DNA from: Pipra filicauda
Lineage: Eukaryota; Chordata; Aves; Passeriformes; Pipridae
Assembly (NCBI RefSeq): GCF_003945595.2
Contig: NW_024104365.1
Span: 5,613,049 to 5,677,048, forward strand
Reading direction: 5' to 3'
DNA: 64,000 nt
Within the stretch, counting starts at the first letter, position 1, and each line of letters starts with the position of its first letter. The translations under genes and the position numbers were made by a program. The notes under the pieces were generated by a model. That model was not told where the DNA came from, did no database searches, and saw nothing but the letters and a program-made list of their open reading frames with translations. Below are positions 36,918-47,715 of this stretch, piece after piece.

Positions 36918-37253
36918 CTTATCACCATGTACCAGTATTTAAAGGGTGGTTACAAAGATGATGGAGATTCCCTTTTTACAAAGAGTCACATAGAAAAGAT
37001 GAGGGGCAATGGGTACAAGTTTCTTTTGGGGTGACTCTTATCAGACACAAGAGAAAATTTTTTCACGGTGATAGCAATCAACTATTGGAATAATCTCCCC
37101 ATGGAAGTGGTGGATTCTCCAACACTGAACACTTTTGAGATTCATCTAGACAGAGTGCTGGGCCATATTGTCTGAACTATACTTTTGCCAAGTAAGGTTG
37201 CACCAGATGATCCTAGAGGTTCTCCTCCAAGTTGGTATTCTGTGATTCTATCA
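36918..37253 (+). mobile_element. CR1 LINE 3' fragment (old subfamily)
   Basis: Diverged match to the CR1 ORF2 tail and UTR: AAAGGGTGGTTACAAAGATG, then GGGGCAATGGGTACAAG, then GAAGTGGTGGATTCTCC. It ends with CCAGATGATCCTAGAGGTTC and GGTATTCTGTGATTCTATC. It is full of indels, and no reading frame survives. Confidence 0.9.
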
Positions 37254-37477
37254 TAGTGAAAAATGTTCTTTTAAAGTGTTTCTTTCTAACGGTCTTGTTG
37301 GCATTTCCTGGACAAACATGATTCAGAAACATTTCATTGGGCCACTGCCAAATAGTGTTTTGATTTTATTTTGCACAAATTGTCGGTCTTCCACTGGTTG
37401 TGGTATTTTTCATCCCCCGTAACCATGGCACTTGATAGAGCCCTGCTTTCCTGGAGTTGGCTAACATCTGCCAGTCA

Positions 37478-37532
37478 CTAATTAATTCCTTATTTTGCTA
37501 ATTAAAGCAGCTAATTAATTCCTTATTTTGCT
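37478..37532. repeat. 22-bp direct repeat with TAATTA motifs
   Basis: The 22 bp at 37478-37499 and 37511-37532 (starting CTAATTAATTCC) are identical, separated by 11 bp that carry another CTAATTA. The arrangement may be a local tandem duplication. The motifs resemble homeodomain sites. Confidence 0.85.
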
Positions 37533-37560
37533 CTGCTTTTGTGCATAGTTTTTTCTTCAT

Positions 37561-38415
37561 GACCCTCTCTAGACCTGTTCTAAGAGATCAGCATCAGTGT
37601 CTTGTACTGAGGGCTCCAAAGCTAGATGCAGCACTCCAGGTGGGGTCTCACCAGAACAGAGTAGAGGGGCAGAATCATCTCCCTCAACCTGCTGGCCATG
37701 CTACTTGTGATGCAACCCAGAATGCAGTTGGGTTTCTGGGCTGCAAACACACATTGCCAGGCCACATCTGCCTCTTTGTCTCCTGATATCCCTAACCCCT
37801 TCTCAGGGCTGCTCTCGATCCATTCTCTGCCCAGCCTGTACTTATGCACTTGGGATTGTCATGACCCAGGTACAGTACCTTGCACTTGTCTTTTTTGAAT
37901 TTCATGAGGTTTGCACAGGCCCACCTCTCAAGCATGACAAGGTCACTATTCTGAATGGCACCCCTTCCCTCCAGTGAGTCTACTGCACTGCTCAGGTTGG
38001 TGTCACCTGGAAGCTGCTGAGAGTGCATTTGATCCCACTGTCTGTGTTGTTGACGTAGATATTAAATACAATTTGTCCTGGTCCAGACCCTTGAGGTCTG
38101 GCAGTAACCATTTGTTACCTGGCACATCAAGCCATATGAGGACTGCAACTCTTTAGATCAATTCTTAGATGGGGCCCTCCAACCAACTCTTTGGCCATCT
38201 AACAGTCCATTCGTCAAACTCACATCTTTTCAATTTAGTAGCAAGAATACTGTGGAGGACTTCTTACCAAAGGCCTTACAGAAGTCTTAGCTCTTCATGA
38301 CAGCCTTCTTCCCTTCTCCATTGATGCAGTCATTCCATTGTAAGATGCCATTAGCTTAGTCATGATTTTCCCATCATAAAAACATGTTGGCTGTCTCTAA
38401 CCTTCTCCTCATTTT
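37561..38415 (-). mobile_element. CR1 LINE internal ORF2 fragment, minus strand
   Basis: Reading from high to low coordinates gives reverse-transcriptase pieces: GDTNLSSAVDSLEGRGAIQ, then LMKFKKDKCKVLYLGHDNPK, then [20 protein letters not shown]. The upstream part (38030-38400) corresponds to the catalytic-core side of the ORF and is heavily decayed. The CR1 3' UTR and terminal repeats are absent, so the copy is truncated at both ends. Stops and frameshifts make it inactive. Confidence 0.92.
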
Positions 38416-41119
38416 CCAAGTGTGTTAACATATCTATTTCAGTGTATTTATCTTGATTCATGAGTCTTTTTGCATTCTTCCTATATGCTGCTCAGTGTGT
38501 GCTTAGTCATTGACCAGGGTGAAACCACTATAAAAATATACACTTACATTTTTCATAGATTAGTGGCAGGGGCAAAGATTTTTCTGTATGACCCTGCTTG
38601 GTGTACAGAATGTACTTGGAGATACTTAGTACTTACTGATACTCTTCTCAATCCTAGTTATTAGTGATTGTCTAGTGATTAGATTTATCAATAAACAAGG
38701 AGTGAGGAAAAGACAAACTCTGTTTTTCTGGAACAGTTATCCTGTTCTGCTAACTAAAAATTCCAGTAAATTATTTTCCTACCTAGAAACAGAGTTACAA
38801 AAGAACAGCACATGCAGTTTCTACACATGAAAGTTTCTGAACATCACGTTGTGATTCAGAACTTGCTTCTGTTAGTGTTTTCTTAATGCAGATAGTGATG
38901 GACAGTTCCTTTTCTCTATAGAGCACCATATTTATATGAGGGGATTCCTAAGCTTTGGCTGACATACTGTCATTGTTTGTTAGTATATAGTCTAAATATA
39001 GCATACAGTAAGATGAATCAGGGATAGGAGAGCTCAGAATACAGTATACTGATGGTTGGTTATACAGTTATATGGTTATACAGTTGGTTAGCTTTCAGGA
39101 TGGCCTGGCCCAGAGGCTACTAGAGGTCTATGTTTTCTGCTGTTTTAATTCAGATTCATAAACTCCATTGAACTGCTCCTCTGTGGCTGGCTTCTATTCT
39201 ACCTTCTGAGCCATGCTGAAACAATGCTGTAAAAATGCTGTCTTCAGAATTATTCTTCTAGGTTACTGTTGCAATTCTGAACCAAATCTGTGTTTCAGAG
39301 AGATCCTTTCTAGACAATGATCTTTTATTTTATCTTTGTAACCTGTTTTGGGGTGGATAAGCAAGAGCCTTCCTCATAGACAAAACTTGTTTCCAATACA
39401 CTTAGTGATAGCATCATAGCATGCTATGGTATGAAAATACATTGTGAAAACACACTAAGGATTCATGTTTGAACTGGTTCAGTAGACATGTGAATCCTGG
39501 AAAGCTTTTCTCGTACAGTCTGTGAGCAAGTTGGTACAGCTTTACTCAAAACACATTGCAACTTGCTCATTACTGTGCCTCAGTTCCTCAAAGCAGAAGC
39601 TTCTGGCAGGTTGAACAGCACTGGCAATGGAGACCAGCTCACAGAGCAGTCATAAATCACCTAAACAGTTCCAGGTTATCTGTGCATGCATAGACTCCGA
39701 TAGATTTGGGGAGAACCCCTTTGCCGATTGACCCAGCCAACTGTGAAATGGTCTGTCCCCCATTTAAAGAAGCTGTGAGATGTTCTCTGCTTCATCTAGG
39801 AAAGAAGAAATTCTAGGTGTACTTCTAGGATGGGGCATAACTCAGACAAGCCCATAATCCGCAACAAAACTACAAAGGGCAGATGTATGAGTTTTACTCT
39901 AAAGAGCCAACTTTGGAAGCTCAGTGGGTTTGAGTTAGATAAGGGAAGTACTATGCATGTATCCTTGAGCTATTTAATTTGAATACCTGAACTTAAACAA
40001 ACAAAACTCTTTGGGATACTAATATTTAGCTTGAACTGACTTGAAATAACCTGCATATGTTTTTAATGCACTTTTTCCATGTCTAGAATGCTAACTTGTC
40101 AGGAGACCAATTAAACAGCAAAGCCAGATGTTTCTTCTGGGCTTGTGGTGAGCAGAATAATTAGACTGAGAGATCAAACAGATATTTAAATTTAGACTTT
40201 TCATATATTACCTTTTATCAATGGGTGTCTCCACTAATAGTCCTATGTCTTTTACATTCCGCTCACAGCAGACTGTATTTTTTTTAAGTTAATCAAACTA
40301 ACATCGTAATCTAGGTAGAGTTAAGGTGCAATGCATATTCTTTCAGTTAGCACATGATAAAAGATGACTACTATATACTGGAGATAATCCAACAAACAAG
40401 GCATTAAATATGCAAGTAGTTGTACTTGTTCCAGTGGGATTAATTGTGTGCCTAAAGAAAGAAGCTGACGTGAATGGCCTAGGGTTACTGTTAGCACACA
40501 CCTGAGACTGCAGGAAATGCAGAATGAGTATTTTCAGGCTGACTGATTTAATTTTCCAATGCTTAGGATGAAGTGGAACATTTTTTACATAACTGGGATG
40601 GGATAAATGGTATGAGCCAAGAGAGAGCTAACTTTACTAGAGATTTTTATTTTTTTCTTTTACAGCTCCATTTTCTCCATTCGAGTGTGAAGATCTTATT
40701 GTTTACTTAGTCTGATGAGATTAGAAAAGTTTGCAGTGAACTACAAACAGTGACTATTGCAACAAACTGAAAGTGTATGGTTTATTTGGATTTATTCCAA
40801 ATCCATGGATCATCCTACTTTATGGAATAGAGACTAATTCTTCCTCTCCTTAAGCACAGGAGATAAATGATATTGTACTAGTCAGCATATGGATCAATTA
40901 AGAAAGCAATATTTTTCAAGATTTTTTACCGTGTATGTCTAGTCTTTGAAAAAGGGGATAAAAAAGTAGTATTCTGTGGACCCCTCAAAGGTGAGGAACA
41001 AAACAGAGAAACAAAGGAGAAGGAATACTTTGGCTTTCCAAGTTTTTCTGCTCTGTTATTAAAGCATGCCTCTTGAGTGAGACTAATGATGAATTTAGAC
41101 TCCTGCCACTAAAGTCACA
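38416..41119. other. Intergenic sequence with no recognised gene
   Basis: AT-rich unique sequence. I see no repeat family, RNA gene or coding exon. Confidence 0.55.
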
Positions 41120-42212
41120 TTCTCCTGGAGAAACTGGTTGCTCATAGTGTGGATGGGTGCACTCTTTGCTGGGTAAAGAACTGGCTGGATGGCTGGACCA
41201 AGAGCGTGGTGGTGAATGGGTTTACATCCAGTCACCAGTGGGTGTTCCCCAGAGCTCAGTATTGGGGCCAGTTCTGTTTAATATCTTTATTGATGATTTG
41301 GATGAGGGGATTGAGGATATCCTCAGTAAGCTCACAGTCAACGTCAAGCTGGGCAGAAGCGTTGATTTGCTGGAGGACATGAAAGCCCTACAGAGAAATC
41401 TAGACGGACTGGATAAATGGGCCAAGGACAACTGCATGAGGTTCAGGAAAGCCAAGTGCCACGTCCCGCCCTTGGATCGCAACAACCCCAGGCAGCGCTA
41501 CAGGCCTGGGGCTTGAGAGGTGCTCAGCAGAGAGGGATTTAAGGGTGCTGATTGAAATCCAGCTAATATAAGCCAGCAGTGTGGTGGTCAAGGCGGACAA
41601 GAAGGCCAATAGCATCTTGGTCTGTAAGAAGAACAGTGTAAGCCAGCCAGACCAGGGAAGCGATTGCTCCTTTGCACTTGGCACTGGTGAGGCTGCACCT
41701 CAAATGTTGTGTTCAGTTTTGGGCCCCTCACTATAAGAAAGACATTGAGGTGCTGGAGTGAGCCAAGAAAAGGGCAGAGGAGCTGGTGAAGGATCTGAAA
41801 CACAAGTCCTGTGAGGAGCAGCTGTGGGAGCCAGGGTTTTTTAGCATGGAGGATTCCCAGAGAGGGCCTCATTGCTCTCTACAGCCACCTGAAAGGAGGT
41901 TGCAGGGAGGCAGGGATCAAGTTGGGTTCAGTCTCTTTTGCCATGTCTCAAGTGAAAGGATGATAGGAAACAGCCTCAAGTGTGCCAGATGTCCAGGTTA
42001 GATATCAGACTTTTTTTCAACTGCAGGAGTGGTTAGGCTTTGGAATAAGTTGCCCAGGGAGGTGGTGGAGTCACCATCTCTGGAAGCCTTCGAGGGGCAT
42101 CTGGATGTAGTACTTGGAGATATGGTTTAGGGGTGATTATGTTGGTGCTGAGTTGACAGTTAGACTAAATGATCTTGAAGATCTATTCCAACCTTGATGA
42201 TTCTGTGATTAT
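41120..42212 (+). mobile_element. CR1 LINE, about 1.1 kb, ORF2 half and 3' end
   Basis: The longest CR1 here. It starts in the RT region (CTGGAGAAACTGGTTGCTCA) and translates to [20 protein letters not shown], then [20 protein letters not shown]. It continues to the tail (GGAATAAGTTGCCCAGGGAG) and ends AACCTTGATGATTCTGTGAT. The conserved FADDTKL-type catalytic stretch has decayed and several frameshifts split the ORF. It is in the same orientation as the copies at 24985 and 36918. Confidence 0.95.
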
Positions 42213-45200
42213 GTCTCTCTGGATTCTGCAATTTAATTGTGAAAAGTGGGTTAAAGAACCATCTGTAGTGGATGGTTCACAATCTATCTCGAGTAAAGAG
42301 AAGCTGTATGTAGAGAAACTGCACTTCTCTTTTTCAAAATAGCCAGTTAATTCTTTACTTTTAGTTCCTGTTTCCTACAGGAAAACAGCTGAACTCTAGA
42401 CACCCTCTGGTAAGCTGTAATGAGAAAAAAACCCTCTGAATTTCAAATAGCGTAAGGCTGGAAGCACGCTAAATCTTTAAACTAGCCAAGATACTTCAGG
42501 TTTGTTAAGTATTAACTGATATTTAAATACTCACCAGCTTTTACAAATTACTTCAACTAATTCAGTGGTTTTTTTAGCTCAATGCAGCAATAACATTCCT
42601 ATGCCATACTTGATATTTTTTATTTCTTATGCTGATATAAAGACATTAATCCTTCAAAAAGTATCTTGCTGCTCTTGGACACTGCCCTAAAGTAGAAAAA
42701 AATGAAAACAAAGTATCACAAGTGGCTTGTAAGATATTTCAGCACTATGTTTATTATATTCTGGTGGATTGGCAGCAGAGCAAAGGAAGATCCAGCTCAG
42801 TATGGTGGTATGTTTGGTGGGGGAAGAAGAGAACTAGGGTAGGTTAGTAGCTTTTATGGATGTAGTCTTTTTTCAAGGTACTTATTTATCCTCTTAATGT
42901 TACTGAAGTTATTTGGTGGTATGGATGGTGGATTTAATGATAAAGTCAGATAAATCTTGGTTTAAAACTCGAAAAAGAGATAGAACTATTTTAAGTTGTT
43001 TTCTAAGAGTCCTAGTGACAACTAAGGACACTCACCATAGCTAGTCTATTGTTGAGGAAATAATAGGATTATATTTTACACATAATTCCTTTATGTGTTC
43101 CCTTCTTGAAGGGAAAGGGGAGGAGCAGAAGGTACAGTAAGCCCTAAAGTTACTGTACTTTTCTTGAAATTCTATCTAGGCAGATGAGGTGCTTTCCCTA
43201 GACTTTTTTTTTTCCCGAGCTGAAATCAAATGTCTAGGTTAAAAAGTTATTACTTCAGGAATTGAGTTGATCATATAATAACATAAAGAAAAAACCCAAG
43301 CAATATATGCTTTTATGTGGAAGTTGTTGTGATGAAGTATTTGAGGAAGAACATATTTTGACACTTGAAGCCAAACTTCAATATATTAGGTTTTATTCAA
43401 AATTGGATGCAAACCCGAGGTATTGGCAGGTATAACCATTAAAGAAGTCATCCCTTCTACATGCTTCATTTATATCCTCAAAAGCCTTTTCATGGGATTT
43501 TGCCAGTCAGATCACACCCAGTAAAAGATCTGGGGAGACAGCAAGAACTCAGGGGTTAAACAAATCTGTTTGGGCAGGTAAACTGCACCTTTAATTTCGT
43601 TTGTGTGAATTTGTATTAACTACATTCATATGGAGTTTAGTTTAAATTTACGTTAGTATAATTCATTGCAGAACTTGGATCCAGATGCCTAATGTGAATG
43701 AACAAAGTGGTTGCATTTTAATGGTGAAGGCTTTGCCCCGTTTTTACTGTAAACAACTGGTGAATATTATATTGCTATATATCAGTTGCTAGCTCCTTTT
43801 TTAGTTGTTTATTGTAAGCATAGGAATTACTATAATTATTTCAATATATTTGTCTTCCACGGAGCTTCCAGTGACTGTACATTCTATTGCAGAGGGGAGT
43901 TTGAAATCTGTTGCTGCATATGAAGACAGAGAAAAGCCCAATGTTTAAGAAAGTTCTGAACTTTTATGAGACCTGTCTGAGGCCTAGAACAAGAAAAACT
44001 GTAGAATTTTAATTCCATTCCAGTCTAGAGGTGCAATTCATGTCATGATGACATCAGTAATGCATCAGTAACAGTGTCAGTGAGTCCCTTTGTGCCTATG
44101 GGGACATAGGCAGAGACACAGGTACATATATCAACAATTTGGACACTACTGACCCTTAGGTTTCTAAACAGGTGTCTCACTGTGGTTTACTTCTCTATAA
44201 AACAAGAATAATATGTATTTTTTACAATGAATATAAAAATGTGCGTGAAGTTTAAAAGTCTGAAATCCATTCATTGTTAGTGATAGAGAATGCCTTGATA
44301 GAGAATGGCTACTTATGCTTCAGCCTGCAACTGCTCATGACTGTGTAATCTTCCTTATCTTCCTTTGGACTCAGCCAACTACTTTTCTTCCTTCTTTTTA
44401 GAGAACTACAAGGCCAGAAGTCTTCTGTCTCTAGATGCTAAGTTGAATTCTACATGCGGATAAAGAGAGAGAGCAAGAGAGAGTAACAAATATATGCAGC
44501 CAAAACATAAACCATATCAACTAGCTTGTTTTTCCTCATAAGCTCTCAGAAATAGAAGAAATATTTTGAGTAGTGTAGATTTTCATGCATTCATCCAAAC
44601 TGTCAGAGAAGCATGGGGTGTTTTAACCTTCCCATTTGCCAAAATGAGCCTATGATGTCAAGGGTGATGCTGCCGTGGAAGTACAGCATATGCTTCAACC
44701 CTAGATTGCTCTGTTAACTCAGAAGTTACATCCTGAGAATGAGATACCATTAATGCTAGCGGTCTAGCCATAGACGAGCCTTAAAGTGAGACAATTAGCC
44801 AAGAGTGTAGCCATATGGCATGACAAATATGGACAACGTCTTATTTGAAAATGGCTGCTCTGCAATGAAGCGTTATACAGAGTTTCAGATTAGAATATCA
44901 ATATGCACTCCAAAGCTGCCTGTCCTCTAAAAAGCTAATCATATTTGAGCTATGTAGATGTGCCTTGCTGGATTTCAAGGTCTCTTGACATACAATTCTG
45001 AAAGAAAAAGAGAGTTTTAATTAGATCTAGTATATATTTTAGTGTAGAGGCATTCAGTCACTTTGAAGGCTTAAAAAGAGCTTTACATTTTGAAGGCCAG
45101 GAGAACTATCAAGAACTGTCCTCCAGTGACTCTTCTATCTTTTATGCAGTGCATTTTAAGAAACAAAATGATGTGTCTGGTTCTCTGTTCTTGTGAGCCT

Positions 45201-46486
45201 TTCTGTGTGATAACTTCTCTTCAGTGCACGTTCTCCATTCTTGGTAATACAGTGCTGGTATGTTAAGCTTCTGAAGGGAGAGAAGACAGTAGGCAGGCAT
45301 TACTGGAAGGAAGAGATCGATTACGCTCTAATAATGACACAAATAATTCAGAAGTCTAGAGTAATGAGAGCCTGAGGATTGATGCTAAGAAAGCATGTGA
45401 GGGAAACTCTTGTTTCATGTCTTCCTCACACACTGACAAACTAAGCTGAATACTCTTTTACCCTGGTAAAGCGACCCTCTTACTTCACCAAACTAAAGTT
45501 TGCTTTAGATACAAAAAATATCACGGGGCAGTTTTATTTTCAAGGCTAAAAAATCTGCAGATCTTTCTGTAGACTATTGGTGAACTCTTTCAAAAACATG
45601 ACCTGGGAAGTGACCTACCTCTCAAGTGACATACTTCGAAAAGGCACAGGGAAGAAAAGCAAGCAGAGCTTGATCACTACTTCTGTGGGGTTTGATAATT
45701 CATTGCTACAACTTCTTCCACCTAGTCAACGGATTATAGCAAGATTATGAGACAGATCATTGTTGAAAAGGCCCATCATTCCATTTCTCACAACCTTTGA
45801 AAAGTTACATATTAAGAATTTTCAGACCTTGATTCCTAGAAATATTTTCTGGGTTATGATAGTGGAGATTAAAGAGTTACTGTAACATCTCTGTCTGACA
45901 GGGTTTTCAGGATGGATTTTGTTACCTTCCCACCATGTTTTTCAGTTTGGCATCTTCATACTTATTTTAAGCACAAAATACACAAAGATGAAAGGATCAC
46001 AGTCAGATTGTCCTGAAAGATAATTCTCAGATAGTATTCTAGATAACAATTCATGAGTCATTGAAATGATTCTGGGCACCAGTAAATAAAACCATATTCC
46101 TTGTAGAAAAGTAGTTAACGTGAGGGAATGCTTCTGAATAAAAAATTTTATATTCCTCCCTCAAACCCATTATACAAGTTTAATTTTTTAAAATAAATCC
46201 CTGTAATATGTAAAGAGTAACACATATGAGTGACAGCAGATGGTGGATCAGCTGTAACAGAGAATGGTTCGCAAGTGGTTTGATAGGACAGAAGAGGGGA
46301 TGTTCCAGTGAGATTACAAATTTAGATGATTATCAGAAAATTCATTTTTATCTGAAATGATGGTTGTTACAGTTGGTCTGTGGTATATCCTATGTGTTTT
46401 CTTTTCCAATAGCTTGGTCTGCTCTATATTAGCTGTCAGCATCAAAGGAAAAGTCAGCTAAAAGGCACATTCATGTTTCAAGAGTT
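42213..46486. other. Intergenic sequence with no recognised gene
   Basis: AT-rich unique sequence. It holds a small hairpin (42256-42278) and no repeat family that I recognise. The stretch 43560-43960 has few repeats and might be conserved non-coding DNA, but nothing in one sequence can prove that. Confidence 0.5.
42256..42278. repeat. Inverted repeat (8-bp stem, 7-nt loop)
   Basis: GAACCATC at 42256-42263 pairs with GATGGTTC at 42271-42278. It lies about 45 bp after the CR1 end. Confidence 0.65.
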
Positions 46487-46903
46487 AGAATCATAGAATC
46501 ATAGAATCAGTTGGGTTGGAAAAGACCTCCGAGATCATCGAGTCCAACCCTTGGTCCAAATCCAGTCCATTTACTAGATCATGGCACTCAGTGCCACGTC
46601 CAATCTGCGTTTAAAAATCTCCAGGGATGGTGAATCCACCACCTCTCTGGGCAAGCCATTCCAATGCCTGATTAATCTCTCTGTAAAGAATTTCCGCCTG
46701 ATATCCAACTTAAATTTCCCCTGGCGGAGCTTAAGCCCGTGCCCCCTTGTCCTATTGCTGAGTGCCTGAGAGAAGTGACCAACCCCCACCTGGCTAGAAC
46801 TTCCCTTCAGGTAGTTATAGACGGTGATGAGGTCACCTCTGAGCCTCCTCTTCTCCAGGCTAAACAACCCCAGCTCCCTCAGCCTCTCCCCATAGGACTT
46901 GCA
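46487..46903 (-). mobile_element. CR1 LINE 3' fragment, best-preserved copy, minus strand
   Basis: The minus strand ends in the tandem ATTCTATG repeats (46487-46508). Upstream it keeps an uninterrupted 97-codon frame (46574-46867) reading [20 protein letters not shown] at its start and [20 protein letters not shown] near its end, the C-terminal tail of CR1 ORF2. The absence of frameshifts marks this as the youngest CR1 here, but it is 5'-truncated and cannot move on its own. Confidence 0.96.
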
Positions 46904-47695
46904 AGAGGCAGTGATCTCCTGTATGCTGATCTCATAGTCAGCATTTGTTTTCTAAAACCATTCCAGTAGCAAAAGGTCTCAACAGTAAATACCAAGAAAC
47001 AATCAGTTTGCTAAAAGTATATGTTCCTAGGTAAATCTGAATACTGGGAAAGACTGATGCGTGGTGCCCTACTCTCATTAACATTTCTGTTGTGTGTTTG
47101 AGGCCGATACTGTTAACGGCAGGCATCTCAGTGCTCAAGAAACTTCATCTGAAGACACCAGCATCATGTCTTCCACCATGATTATGGCTTTCAATTGTTT
47201 CTAGGCTATGTCTTTTCAAGACAGGTATGAAAATATACTCATGATGTTTAGTAAATTCAACTAGTGTTTGTCAAGCACTTACGTGTAAACAAATGTATTC
47301 AAGTCTGGACCTATGAGTAACCGTTTTTCTAGTCATTTTCCATAAGTTTTTTGCATGTGTTTTGGTGTTAGAAGACACTGACTTAAAATAGCAAACCTTT
47401 CCAGAATTCAGGAAGTTCTGGCAGTGAAGTTCATCTGAATTACACATGTCCACAGTCACTATTTCAAGAGCGTAAACCTAGATAAGCAAATGATTGTTCT
47501 TTCTACTGAGTCACCCAAAAGGCCTCCTCTCTGCATATGTTATTACTAAGAGCTACTTACAATTTTTGTTTATTGCTTTGCTTCTTGTATTCCAAAGTCC
47601 ATATGTAAGACTTTAATTGCTGAAATTCTTTCCTTGTCTGCAGCTGAAATCTCCTTAGGATATTTGTTTACTTTTTCCTTTTACTTTTCTGGAAA

Positions 47696-47715
47696 ATATA
47701 TATATATATATATAT
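47696..47715. repeat. (AT)10 microsatellite
   Basis: Uninterrupted AT dinucleotides. Confidence 0.9.

Noticed and set aside
41157..41516. 119-codon frame that could be taken for a host reverse transcriptase
   Set aside because: It is part of a decayed CR1 LINE copy (41120-42212).
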